From JAAYYF01 sp040255585 (GTDB taxonomy: Bacteria > Deinococcota > Deinococci > Deinococcales > Trueperaceae), in NCBI GenBank assembly GCA_040255585.1, contig JBDZVI010000007.1, positions 1-64,000 of the forward strand: a stretch of DNA of 64,000 nt. The letters are read 5' to 3'. This document shows, in pieces, positions 1 through 9,480 of this stretch. The notes beneath the pieces are model-generated. The model made no database searches, had not been told where the DNA came from, and saw nothing but the letters and a program-made list of their open reading frames with translations. Numbering within the stretch: position 1 is the first letter of the stretch; each line of letters begins with the position of its first letter. The position numbers and the translations under genes are program-made.

Positions 1-791
1 CGGCGCTCGATGAAGATGGGCATGCGGCCGACGAGGTAGGCGCCGGCGTCCCGCCAGTCGGCGTCCTGCCGGTCGGCGTCCTGCCGGTCGGCGTTCGTCC
101 CGTCGGCGTTCCGCCGGATGGGTAGGTAGATGACCTGCTGCTGCTCCACGACCAACGGCAGCCGCAGCTCGGCGGCCAGGCGGCCGAGCCAGGCGCCGGC
201 CGCGATGACGAGGCGCCCGGCCGCGTAGGTCGCGCGAGACGTCCTAACCTCGACGCCGTCCGGACCCGGCAGCACTTCCAGGACCGGCTCGCGCTCGTGC
301 AACTCCGCGCCGCGCGCGGCGGCCGAGCGAAGCAGGGTCGCCACGGCGCGCGTGGCCGGCAGCACCGCGGAGGCGGGGTGGTAGACGGCGTGCGTGCCGT
401 CGGGGACGTCGAAGATGGGGAAGCGCGCCGCCAAGTCGGCTCGGCTCAAGTGTTCGCCCGGGCTGCCGGCCCTCGCCAGGGAGGCCAGCATGGTCGCCGC
501 GTCATCGTCGTCCGCCGCGAAGAGGTCGACGCCGCCCGTGCGGAACAGGAGCCGCTCGCCCGTCTCGGCCTCCAGCTCGCCCCAAAGCGGGTCGGCCCGC
601 ACGGCCAGGCGCGTGTGCAACTCGTCGACGTACGCATGGCGGTAGATCCGGGATCCGCCGTGCGACGAGCCGCGCTCGTGCAGGAACTCGTGCTGCTCCA
701 GCACGAGGACGCTGCCGTCCAGCGCCAGCCGGCGGGCGGCCGCGGCGCCGATCACGCCGGCGCCGATCACGATCGTGTCGAAGGTGGTCAT
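1..791 (-). CDS. FAD-dependent amine oxidase, sarcosine/N-methyltryptophan oxidase type (3' end cut off)
   Basis: The first 263 residues are in the window; the rest lies beyond base 1. Residues 7-15 carry a GxGxxG Rossmann motif (IVIGAGVIG), and a GSSHGGSRIYRHAY segment around residues 42-55 matches the flavin-contact region of monomeric sarcosine oxidases. These enzymes oxidise secondary amino acids with O2, releasing H2O2. The ATG at 791 sits directly before the Rossmann strand, so the start is secure although no clear ribosome binding site is visible. Residues about 225-250 are an odd insertion built from 15-bp tandem repeats (NADxx/ADRQD units) between the VVEQQQVIYLPI strand and the RMPIFI segment. 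The covalent-FAD cysteine expected in the family would fall outside the window. Exact substrate is unknown. Confidence 0.8.
   Translation of the reverse strand, partial: MTTFDTIVIGAGVIGAAAARRLALDGSVLVLEQHEFLHERGSSHGGSRIYRHAYVDELHTRLAVRADPLWGELEAETGERLLFRTGGVDLFAADDDDAATMLASLARAGSPGEHLSRADLAARFPIFDVPDGTHAVYHPASAVLPATRAVATLLRSAAARGAELHEREPVLEVLPGPDGVEVRTSRATYAAGRLVIAAGAWLGRLAAELRLPLVVEQQQVIYLPIRRNADGTNADRQDADRQDADWRDAGAYLVGRMPIFIER
42..116. repeat. 15-bp tandem repeat inside the FAD oxidase gene, about five units
   Basis: Units begin at 42, 57, 72, 87 and 102. Those at 57 and 72 are identical (GTCGGCGTCCTGCCG on the plus strand); the others differ at 3-5 positions. The unit is a multiple of three, so the reading frame is kept and the protein gains a five-residue repeat of the ADRQD type. 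Confidence 0.85.
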
Positions 792-1004
792 CTGGGCGTC
801 AAGTATCCCATGACACAGCGGCTACCCGTAGCGGTCGGCATGTGCTCGTTCGCCGTTTCCGCCCAGGATCTGAGGTCTTCGAACTTCGACTTGCCCCAAC
901 GGTCCGGTCAGGTCGCACGAACAGCTCTCACACTCAACCGAAACACTTAGTCCATAAGCTTGCCCGCATAGGACCTTTGATCTACGGAAGGAGAGGGTGA
1001 GAAC
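792..1004. other. divergent intergenic region between FAD oxidase and DUF3500 gene
   Basis: These 213 bases separate two divergently read genes. Composition is lower in GC than the flanks. A purine-rich Shine-Dalgarno stretch (GGAAGGAGAGG, about 987-997) belongs to the DUF3500 gene. I see no convincing -35/-10 pair. Confidence 0.5.
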
Positions 1005-2117
1005 GTGAGAGACAGAGACGTACGTAGAGGCCGCCCGATGGCGATGGCTGCGATGGTCACGGCCCTGTTCGCGATGACGAGTTGCCTCGCTTCACCAGCC
1101 ACGACGACGGAAACGCCTGTCGGAGACCCGGCAGCGGTGCAGGCGGTGGTCCAGGCCGCCGAGGCCTTCCTGGCGACGCTCGACGGTGCGCAGATGGCGG
1201 AGGTCGTCCTGCCCATGACCAACGAGACCGCGAGCGCATGGTCGAACCTCCCGTGCGGGTCGAGTTGCCGTAACGGCATCCAGTTCAGCACCCTGAGCGA
1301 GACGCAGCTGGCGGCCGCGCAGGCCGTGCTCCGGGCCACCCTCAACACTTCGCCGGGTGTCGGGTACGACCAGGCGATGCAGATCCTGCTCGCCGACGAC
1401 GTGCTCGGCGCCGTGCAAGGGTCCGGTGGCGGCAGGGGCGGCCCTGGCGGTGGCGGAGGCGGCGGCTACTCGAGTGGCACCTATTTCCTGGCCTTCCTCG
1501 GCCAACCCAGCACCGACGGAACTTGGATGCTGCAGTTCGGCGGGCACCATCTTGCCGTGAACGTCACGTACTCGGACGGCCAGGTCGCTGGCGGATCCCC
1601 CTTCTTCATCGGGGTCGAGCCCACGTCGTGGACGGCTGAAGACGGCACCGCGTACGCGCCCCTGGACGTCATGAAGGACGCGGTCGGGGCCATGATCACG
1701 AGCCTCTCGTCCGAGCAGCTGGCCCAGGCCAAGCTCTCGCTATCGTTCACTGACGTGCTGCTCGGCCCGGACGCCGACGGCGGTTTCCCGCAGGCCCGCA
1801 GCGGGATAGCGGTCTCCACGCTGTCCGACGATCAGAAGGCGCTCGTGTTGGCGGCCATGAAGCCGTGGGTGTCGATCGTCGACGAGCAGGCAGCCGAGGA
1901 CCTGCTCGCCATCTACGAGGCGGAACTCGACGACACGTACATCTCCTACTCCGGCGCCACGGCGTTGACGTCGCAAGGCGACTACATCCGCATCGATGGA
2001 CCGAGCGTGTGGATCGAGTTCGTCTGCCAGAACGGCGTCGTCTTCTCCGATCAGATCCACTATCACACGGTCTACCGCGACCGCGTGCGCGACTACGGTG
2101 GCGAGCTGTCGTTCTAG
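1005..2117 (+). CDS. DUF3500 domain lipoprotein
   Basis: A 370-residue exported protein. The GTG at 1005 lies 7 bases after a strong GGAAGGAGAGG ribosome binding site, which decides the start. The N-terminus has arginines, a hydrophobic stretch and a possible lipobox ending at Cys27 (AMTSC), so it is probably a lipoprotein, though the lipobox is not ideal. The body resembles the DUF3500 family (SGTYFLAFLG, FGGHHLAVNVTY, GVEPTSW, and a C-terminal YIRIDGPSVWIEF then HYHTVYRD). A glycine run at about residues 139-152 interrupts it. Two bases downstream starts a HupE-type membrane protein, so the two are very likely co-transcribed and may act together in metal handling; that role is inference. 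Confidence 0.75.
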   Translation: MRDRDVRRGRPMAMAAMVTALFAMTSCLASPATTTETPVGDPAAVQAVVQAAEAFLATLDGAQMAEVVLPMTNETASAWSNLPCGSSCRNGIQFSTLSETQLAAAQAVLRATLNTSPGVGYDQAMQILLADDVLGAVQGSGGGRGGPGGGGGGGYSSGTYFLAFLGQPSTDGTWMLQFGGHHLAVNVTYSDGQVAGGSPFFIGVEPTSWTAEDGTAYAPLDVMKDAVGAMITSLSSEQLAQAKLSLSFTDVLLGPDADGGFPQARSGIAVSTLSDDQKALVLAAMKPWVSIVDEQAAEDLLAIYEAELDDTYISYSGATALTSQGDYIRIDGPSVWIEFVCQNGVVFSDQIHYHTVYRDRVRDYGGELSF

Positions 2118-2119
2118 CC

Positions 2120-3445
2120 ATGAGGACGCGTCCTGCCATCCATACCTTGTGGATCACTCTGCTCGCGGCTGGTGCCCTGTCGTTCATGGCCCACGCCCGA
2201 GCTCACCCGATGCCTCACTCGGTCGTTGCCCTGACCGTTGGCGCCGATCAGGTGAGTGCGCGCGTCGAACTCCCGCTGGACGACCTAGTGCTGGCGCTGG
2301 GTTCGGACCCCCTGAGCGACAGCCTGGAGGACGTCGGCCAGCGGGTGGCGGCTTACCTGGCCGACCACGTCACCGCCGTCTCGCCCGACGGCACCGCTTG
2401 GCGCACGACGATCACGAGCGTCGCAGCGAGCGAGACGGAGCAGACCGATGCCGGCGTGTACCAGGAACTCGTGGCGCAGCTGACGCTCACCCCGCCGAGC
2501 GGAGAGTCCACCAGGCGGTTCATCTTCGACTACGACGCCATCATCCATCAGGTGATCACGCATAAGATTCTTGTCACCGTCGAAAGCGATTGGGCCGGCG
2601 GCAACCTCGGCGATGTGTACGAGGTAGGGGTGATCCGCGTCGACACCGGCACGGGGCAGATCTCTCCGCTGGCGGTCGACCTCGGGAACGGCAGCGGCTG
2701 GACGGGCTTCACGGCGATGGTCGGACTCGGCGTGTCGCACATCCTCGAGGGCACCGACCACCTACTGTTCCTGTTGGTGCTCCTCTTGCCGGCGCCTCTG
2801 ATGGCGCTGCCTCGCCGCTGGGGTGGACCGATCCCGTCTCGCCGGGCCGTCGGACGCATCCTGGCCATCACGGCCGCCTTCACCATCGGACACTCCGCGA
2901 CGCTCATCCTCGCGGCACTTACCCGACTCGAGCTGCCAGCAGGACCGATAGAGGCTCTGATCGCCGTGAGCATCCTGGTTGGTGCCGTTCACGCCTTGCG
3001 CCCCCTCTTCCCAGGACGCGAGACCCTGATCGCGGCCGGCTTCGGCCTACTGCATGGCATGGCCTTCTCGTTCACCCTTCGCGAACTCGACCTGAGCACC
3101 AACCAACTCGTGCTGAGCCTGCTAGGGTTCAACCTCGGGATCGAGGCGATGCAACTGCTCGTCGTGGCCGCCGTGTTGCCGGCGCTGCTCCTCGCTTCGC
3201 GCTCTGGAGCGTTCTCGCCTTTCCGTACGGTCGCGGCGGCTGTGGCCGCCGTCGCCGCGCTCGGTTGGATGGCCGATCGCCTTGGGCTTGCCAACGGGGT
3301 GGCGAGGGTGGCAGATTCCGTCGTTGACTACCAGGCCCTGATCCTTGTAGCCATCTGGGTCTACAGCCTGGTGGGCTGGCTGGTCACCCGCCTGCGAGGC
3401 AGCGGGCAGGCGCCGGTCAACGCGATCACCGTTGATAGCCGCTGA
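2120..3445 (+). CDS. HupE/UreJ_2 family membrane protein
   Basis: 441 residues. The open frame extends far upstream, but the ATG at 2120, two bases after the DUF3500 stop, is followed by a signal peptide (TLWITLLAAGALSFMAHA, then AHPMPHSVV, the usual mature start of this family). An extracytoplasmic domain covers about residues 30-195. From about residue 195 come six or seven membrane segments with the family histidine motifs GVSHILEGTDHLLF, FTIGHSATLIL and GLLHGMAFSF. HupE/UreJ relatives are linked to nickel or cobalt uptake, so a divalent-metal permease is the best guess, but this subfamily is uncharacterised as far as I know. Confidence 0.8.
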   Translation: MRTRPAIHTLWITLLAAGALSFMAHARAHPMPHSVVALTVGADQVSARVELPLDDLVLALGSDPLSDSLEDVGQRVAAYLADHVTAVSPDGTAWRTTITSVAASETEQTDAGVYQELVAQLTLTPPSGESTRRFIFDYDAIIHQVITHKILVTVESDWAGGNLGDVYEVGVIRVDTGTGQISPLAVDLGNGSGWTGFTAMVGLGVSHILEGTDHLLFLLVLLLPAPLMALPRRWGGPIPSRRAVGRILAITAAFTIGHSATLILAALTRLELPAGPIEALIAVSILVGAVHALRPLFPGRETLIAAGFGLLHGMAFSFTLRELDLSTNQLVLSLLGFNLGIEAMQLLVVAAVLPALLLASRSGAFSPFRTVAAAVAAVAALGWMADRLGLANGVARVADSVVDYQALILVAIWVYSLVGWLVTRLRGSGQAPVNAITVDSR

Positions 3446-3491
3446 CACTCACCTTGCGGTATCGTCGTGGCTTTTGGCTGTTCGGCTGCCC

Positions 3492-3526
3492 TTGACATTC
3501 AAGCAGATGCTTGAATAATAGGAGCG
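3492..3526 (+). promoter_or_regulatory. arsR-type promoter with overlapping operator palindrome
   Basis: A TTGACA -35 box (3492-3497) and an AATAAT -10 box (3514-3519) lie 16 bases apart. A palindrome with 9-base arms, ATTCAAGCA-GA-TGCTTGAAT (3497-3516), fills exactly the space between them. That is the classic layout for an ArsR-family repressor controlling its own gene. Transcription would start at about 3526, which is the GTG start codon itself. Confidence 0.8.
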
Positions 3527-3885
3527 TGACCTCGGTTACGACCTCCGGTGCCGGCTCCGCTCTGACCCGGACCTTCGCGGCTCTCGCCGACCCGGTGCGG
3601 CTCGCCATAGTGGAGCGCCTGGTCGAGTCGGACGCGACGGTGGGCGAGTTGGCCGGCATGTTCGAGGTCTCGTTCCAGGCCGTGTCGCAGCACATCGGCG
3701 TGCTCGAGCACTCCGGGCTGGTGGTCAGGCACCGCGAGGGTCGTACCAGGCGCGTGCAGCTCCAGCCGGCCGCGCTCGAAGACGCCGACAGGTGGATGGG
3801 GGCGCGTAGGGCGCGCCTCGAGGAGCGCTACGCCAGGCTCGATGAGCTGCTCGAAGAGTTGAGCGCCAAGAAGGAGAGACCATGA
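3526..3885 (+). CDS. ArsR-family transcriptional regulator
   Basis: A 119-residue winged-helix DNA-binding protein. Residues about 14-80 give the ArsR fold: FAALADPVRLAIVERL, then VGELAGMFEVSFQAVSQHIGVL as the recognition helix region, then a wing with VVRHREGRTRRVQL. No cysteine pair of the metal-sensing kind is visible; this variety usually sits next to an SRPBCC protein. I chose GTG 3526, although an in-frame TTG lies at 3511, because the -10 box is six bases before the GTG and the TTG falls inside the operator. The gene overlaps the next one by four bases (ATGA). Autorepression through the 3497-3516 palindrome is likely. Confidence 0.9.
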   Translation: MTSVTTSGAGSALTRTFAALADPVRLAIVERLVESDATVGELAGMFEVSFQAVSQHIGVLEHSGLVVRHREGRTRRVQLQPAALEDADRWMGARRARLEERYARLDELLEELSAKKERP

Positions 3886-4367
3886 GCCACGAAGGTGCAG
3901 GCAACCGGAAGCAGACCACGCACACCCGGACCGGCGAGCAGAGCCTCTTCCACCGCCGCGAGTTCGAAGCCTCGGCGGCGCTCGTGCAGCGCGCGCACAC
4001 CGAGGCTGCGCTCTTCGCCCGGTGGATGGGGCCGCGCGGCGTTACGGTGAGGCTGGACCGCTTCGAGCCCGTGACCGGCGGCGCGTTCCGTTACGTCGTG
4101 GAGGCGAATGGCGGCAGCTGGGCGTTCCGCGGCTCGTACCACGAGGTCATGCCGGGCCAGATCGTCCACACGTGGGAGTACGAGGCCGAGCCGGGCGCCT
4201 CGCTGGAGACGCTCCGGTTCTTCGACCTGCCCAACGGGCGCAGCGCGCTGGAAGTCCTCTCCACCTACACGTCGCGCGAGGCCTGCGACGCGATGATCGC
4301 CAGCGGCATGGACGGCGGCATGGACTCCAACTTCGAGCAGCTCGACGAGGTGTTGGAGGCGCTGTAG
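3882..4367 (+). CDS. SRPBCC / AHSA1-like domain protein
   Basis: 161 residues with the START/Bet v1-like pattern of the AHSA1 family: FHRREFEASAALVQRAHT, FARWMGPRG, a GGAFRYVV strand, FRGSYHEVMPGQIVHTW and a C-terminal MDGGMDSNFEQLDEVL helix. Such domains bind hydrophobic ligands; the actual ligand is unknown. It overlaps the ArsR gene by four bases, so it is translationally coupled and repressed with it. ArsR plus SRPBCC operons are common, but their physiological role is seldom known. Confidence 0.85.
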   Translation: MSHEGAGNRKQTTHTRTGEQSLFHRREFEASAALVQRAHTEAALFARWMGPRGVTVRLDRFEPVTGGAFRYVVEANGGSWAFRGSYHEVMPGQIVHTWEYEAEPGASLETLRFFDLPNGRSALEVLSTYTSREACDAMIASGMDGGMDSNFEQLDEVLEAL

Positions 4368-4450
4368 ACAGGTGCTTGGCGATCGCATGTGACGATCCGC
4401 TCCGTCGAAGGCCGGGTTCGCTGCGCGACCATCCCTGCCACGCCCCGGCT

Positions 4451-4467
4451 GGCCGGCGCTGCCGGCC
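4451..4467 (+). other. short perfect hairpin downstream of the SRPBCC gene
   Basis: GGCCGGC-GCT-GCCGGCC has a 7-base stem and a 3-base loop. It lacks a T-run, so terminator function is uncertain. Confidence 0.35.
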
Positions 4468-4540
4468 GGGTGATCTCGTACAACGCCGGAAGTTTACTCG
4501 AACGTTAGTCTTGGGGCATCCCGAAGCAGAGGAGCGCCCA

Positions 4541-5122
4541 GTGGGAAAAGTAGTCATGTACGCCTCGGTGTCTGTAGACGGCTTCATCGCTGACGAGAAC
4601 GACCAGCCCGGACCGCTGTTCGACTGGCTGCTCGGTGGCGACGTGCCGTTGGACGCGAGCGGCGTGTTGAAGGTGTCGCAGGCGTCCTACGCCTACACCC
4701 GTGCTTACTGGGACCGGATCGGGGTGACGATCGCCGGCCGCCACGTCTTCGACATGACGAACGGCTGGGACGGGATCCCTCCGTCCGGGATCGAGCACGT
4801 CGTCGTCGTGACCCACCGGGGCAAGCCTGCGGGCTGGCATCCAGAGGCGCCGTTCCACTTCGTCGACGGCGTCGAGGCTGCCATGGCCAAGGCGCAGGAG
4901 TTGGCGGGTGAGCGCGTCGTCGAGGTCGCCGCCGGCGACGTTGGTGGCCAGATGCTCGGCGCGGGGCTGGTCGACGAGGTGCGCATGGACGTCGTACCGG
5001 TCGTGTTCGGGTCGGGCAAGCGCTATTTCGGGTCGGTCGACGCGCAGCGCCTGTTGGAGGACCCTGACGAGGTGATCCGGGGCAACCGGGTGCTTCACAT
5101 GCGGTTCTCCGTGCGTCGTTGA
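4541..5122 (+). CDS. dihydrofolate reductase / RibD C-terminal family protein
   Basis: 193 residues. It opens with GKVVMYASVSVDGFIAD, the standard first strand of the RibD-C/DHFR-like fold, and ends with a DEVRMDVVPVVFGSGKRYF segment typical of the same fold. These proteins are NADPH-dependent reductases of uncertain substrate and are distinct from true folate-pathway DHFR. GTG 4541 is chosen over longer in-frame starts because of a GAGGAG ribosome binding site about 6 bases upstream and because the conserved fold begins immediately after it. A bidirectional terminator follows at 5148. Confidence 0.85.
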   Translation: MGKVVMYASVSVDGFIADENDQPGPLFDWLLGGDVPLDASGVLKVSQASYAYTRAYWDRIGVTIAGRHVFDMTNGWDGIPPSGIEHVVVVTHRGKPAGWHPEAPFHFVDGVEAAMAKAQELAGERVVEVAAGDVGGQMLGAGLVDEVRMDVVPVVFGSGKRYFGSVDAQRLLEDPDEVIRGNRVLHMRFSVRR

Positions 5123-5147
5123 TAGTCCTCACGCACGGCACGAGGCG

Positions 5148-5181
5148 AACGCCCGAACCTGGTTATCCGGTTCGGGCGTTT
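5148..5181 (+). terminator. bidirectional intrinsic terminator
   Basis: CGCCCGAACC (5150-5159) pairs perfectly with GGTTCGGGCG (5169-5178) around a 9-base loop. It is followed by TTT on the plus strand and, read on the minus strand, by GTT. It can end the reductase transcript and, on the other strand, the tRNA transcript. Confidence 0.8.
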
Positions 5182-5204
5182 CCGATGTCCTTAAGACATC
5201 TCGC

Positions 5205-5281
5205 TGGTCGGGGTGGCCGGATTTGAACCGACGACCACTTGACCCCCAGTCAAGTGCGCTACCAGGCTGCGCTACACCCCG
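5205..5281 (-). tRNA. tRNA-Pro (anticodon GGG), CCA encoded
   Basis: Read on the minus strand, 7-base acceptor arms CGGGGTG/CACCCCG close a cloverleaf. It has a GCGC D-stem with an AGCCTGGT loop, an anticodon stem CTTGA/TCAAG with loop CTGGGGG (anticodon GGG), and a T arm with loop TTCAAAT. The discriminator A is followed by a genomically encoded CCA. Total length is 77 bases. Confidence 0.95.
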
Positions 5282-5366
5282 CTACTGCCGCGCCGGCGCG
5301 AAGCCGGCCAACGGGCGTCCTCGCGAGAGACGCAACCGCAAGTTTACGTGCGGGCCGAAGGCCTAG

Positions 5367-6536
5367 TCAATGCTTGTGGCCGGCGTGCAGCTCGCCCGGC
5401 CGCAACGCCCTCTTGCCGCCGGCGAACATCATGGCCGCGATGGCCGTCGTGATGGGGACCGACAGCACGAGCCCGATGGAGCCCACCAGGGTATGGACCA
5501 CTTCGGTCGCCACGAGCTCGATGTTCACGGCGCGCGCGAGCGTGAAGTCGCCCATGTTGAGGAGGACGAGCAGCGGCAGGGCGGAGCCGGCGTAGGCCAG
5601 CACGAGGGTGTTGACGAGCGAACCGATGTGGTCGTAGCCCACACGCATGCCAGACGAGTAGAGGCTCAGCCACGGGAGCTCGGGGTCGACGTGCGCCAGC
5701 TCGCGCACGACGCTCGCCTGCACGATGGTCGTGTCCGTCAGCGCCCCGAGCGCCCCGACGAGCAGGCCAGCCAGCAGCAGGCCGCGCATGCTCACCTGGC
5801 TGGCGCCGAAGGAGATCATCATGGCCTCCTCCGTGCCGAGGCCGGTCAGGTGGGCGAAGTGCATGAAGGCGACGCCGAGGACCATGGTCACCACGACGGC
5901 GCCGAACGTGCCGACGATGGCCGCGGTCGTAGACCAGTTGAGCCCGTGGACGAAGTAGATCGAGAGCAGGAGGATGCTGCCCGCCCCGACGAGGCTCACC
6001 AGGATGGGGCTCCAGCCGTCGAGGATCCGCGGCACGATGAACGCGATAACGATGGCCAGGCTGGCGCTGGTGGCCACGAAGGCGCGCAGGCCCTTGAAGC
6101 GGGCCACCGCCACGCTCGTGAAGAGGAAGAGGGCGACGAGGACGAACAGCGCGGGTCGCCTGATCCAATCGACCACCACCACGGTCCTCTGCCCACCCGG
6201 TCCTTGCGAGTAGTAGAGCTCCACGTTGTCGCCGACGCGGTACGGCGTGCTCGCCGCGCCGCCGACCTCCATCGCCGCCGGCACCTCGGCCGTCACGCGT
6301 TCGCCGCTGCCGAGCCTGACGACGGCTGTCCCGCCCCCGGCGGGGTTGGTGGGGTCGGTGTAAGTCAGCTCGACGACGCGCCCCTCCAGGTAGCCGAAGT
6401 CGGCGCCTTGGGTCTGGGCGTTGGCCGCGGTAGTCAGCCAGCAGATGAGCAGGAACATGGAGAACAACAACCAGCGGGTGCTTCGGGGGAGGCGACCCGG
6501 TGCGGGCGCCCCATGAAATGGTCGGTAGTCGTGCAC
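5367..6536 (-). CDS. YibE/F family multi-pass membrane protein
   Basis: About 389 residues. An N-terminal hydrophobic stretch (RWLLFSMFLLICWL, then TTAANAQ) looks like a signal peptide. A small extracytoplasmic beta domain follows at about residues 45-125 (GRVVELTYTDP, GERVTAEV, GDNVELYYSQG). Then come seven or so membrane segments with the YibE/F hallmarks SIYFVHGLNW, GLLLAGLLVGALGALTDTTI and SSGMRVGYDHIGSLVNTLVL. The frame is open much further upstream. GTG 6536 (a GGAG lies about 10 bases before it) and ATG 6458 are the realistic starts; the former keeps a longer, arginine-bearing signal. The family is thought to be a transporter of unknown substrate. Confidence 0.8.
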   Translation of the reverse strand: MHDYRPFHGAPAPGRLPRSTRWLLFSMFLLICWLTTAANAQTQGADFGYLEGRVVELTYTDPTNPAGGGTAVVRLGSGERVTAEVPAAMEVGGAASTPYRVGDNVELYYSQGPGGQRTVVVVDWIRRPALFVLVALFLFTSVAVARFKGLRAFVATSASLAIVIAFIVPRILDGWSPILVSLVGAGSILLLSIYFVHGLNWSTTAAIVGTFGAVVVTMVLGVAFMHFAHLTGLGTEEAMMISFGASQVSMRGLLLAGLLVGALGALTDTTIVQASVVRELAHVDPELPWLSLYSSGMRVGYDHIGSLVNTLVLAYAGSALPLLVLLNMGDFTLARAVNIELVATEVVHTLVGSIGLVLSVPITTAIAAMMFAGGKRALRPGELHAGHKH

Positions 6537-6656
6537 GGCAGCCGGGCTCCGATCGTGTTCGCAGGCTTGCCCGAACGCGGTCCTAGGACAGAGGCGCCCG
6601 GGTGGCTTCCGAGGATACGAAGGAGCGTTCCGCCCTTGCAACCGCCACCGGACCGT

Positions 6657-6669
6657 TATCATCCTCGCG
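6657..6669 (+). promoter_or_regulatory. leaderless promoter -10 box for the Nudix gene
   Basis: TATCAT (6657-6662) lies 6 bases before the GTG at 6669. A possible -35, TTGCAA, is at 6636-6641 with a short 15-base spacer. No Shine-Dalgarno is visible. Confidence 0.6.
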
Positions 6670-7340
6670 TGAGCGACCCGAGCGCGGAACCCCTTGACGT
6701 CCTCGACGAGGCGGGCAACCACACCGGCCGCGTCAAGCCGCGAGGACAGGTGCACGCCGACGGTGACTGGCACCGGGCCATCCATATCTGGGTCGTGCGC
6801 CCCGGCGGCGCCGTGCTGGTGCAGCGCCGGTCGACCCTCAAGGACCTGGAGGGCGGCAAGCTCGACGTCAGCGTCGGCGGACACGTCCGGGCCGGGGAGC
6901 CGTTCATCGGCTCGCTTCGCGAAGCCGAGGAGGAGCTGGGCTTGGCGCTGCGGCCGGGGCAGGTCGAGTACCTTGGCACGGTCGTGAGCGTGCGCGAGTA
7001 CCCCGATCTGCCGGTCCCCCTGGTCGACCGCGAGCACCAGGACGTGTACGTCACGTTCGATGACCGGGCGCTGAGCGAGTACCGTCTGCAACTGGAAGAG
7101 GTCGAGGTGGTGTACGAGGTGCCCGTGGCGCGCGCCATCGCGCTCTTCCGCCACGGCGAGCACGTCGCGGCCGCCGGATACGACTCCATGCGCCGGCCGA
7201 GCAACGCCCTGCTGTACGAGGCCGACCTGCCCGGCCAGGGCCGGGAGCTCCTGGCGGAGTCGCTCGAGCGCGTCGCGGCCTACCTGAACGGGGAAGGGGC
7301 GTCGGACATAGCCCAACGCCCCTTCGGATCATCGCCCTAG
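6669..7340 (+). CDS. Nudix hydrolase, isopentenyl-diphosphate isomerase-like subgroup
   Basis: 223 residues. The Nudix box is complete at about residues 78-100 (GGHVRAGEPF, then REAEEELGL), giving the metal-binding REaxEE glutamates. The N-terminal part (LDVLDEAGNHTGRVKPRGQVHADGDWHRAIHIWVV) resembles the YfcD / IPP-isomerase-like group, which often acts on unknown diphosphates, so I do not assign a substrate. GTG 6669 is taken as start because a TATCAT -10 box is six bases upstream and the conserved LDVLDE segment follows at once. It converges on the RNase J gene. Confidence 0.85.
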   Translation: MSDPSAEPLDVLDEAGNHTGRVKPRGQVHADGDWHRAIHIWVVRPGGAVLVQRRSTLKDLEGGKLDVSVGGHVRAGEPFIGSLREAEEELGLALRPGQVEYLGTVVSVREYPDLPVPLVDREHQDVYVTFDDRALSEYRLQLEEVEVVYEVPVARAIALFRHGEHVAAAGYDSMRRPSNALLYEADLPGQGRELLAESLERVAAYLNGEGASDIAQRPFGSSP

Positions 7341-7349
7341 CTGCCCAGA

Positions 7350-7407
7350 CCGAAGCGCTGCGCCCATGAGGGCCGCTTCGGGAGCGCCGACGTGGCGTGC
7401 GGCGCTC
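7350..7407. terminator. two stem-loops between convergent Nudix and RNase J genes
   Basis: CCGAAGCG/CGCTTCGG (7350-7357 with 7374-7381) and GAGCGCCG/CGGCGCTC (7382-7389 with 7400-7407) lie back to back in the 74-base convergent gap. Neither has a strong T-run, so this may be RNA end protection as much as termination. Confidence 0.5.
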
Positions 7408-7414
7408 GGGGCGC

Positions 7415-9454
<2,040 letters not shown>

Positions 9455-9480
9455 GTTCTGTTCCTCTATCTATCCGTGTC

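Noticed and set aside
3511..3525. TTG at 3511 as the start of the ArsR gene
   Set aside because: It lies inside the operator and before the -10 box, so it would not be transcribed.
5370..7340. 656-residue plus-strand open frame ending with the Nudix domain
   Set aside because: The first two thirds are antisense to the YibE/F gene and have the composition of a shadow. The true Nudix start is GTG 6669, set by the -10 box.
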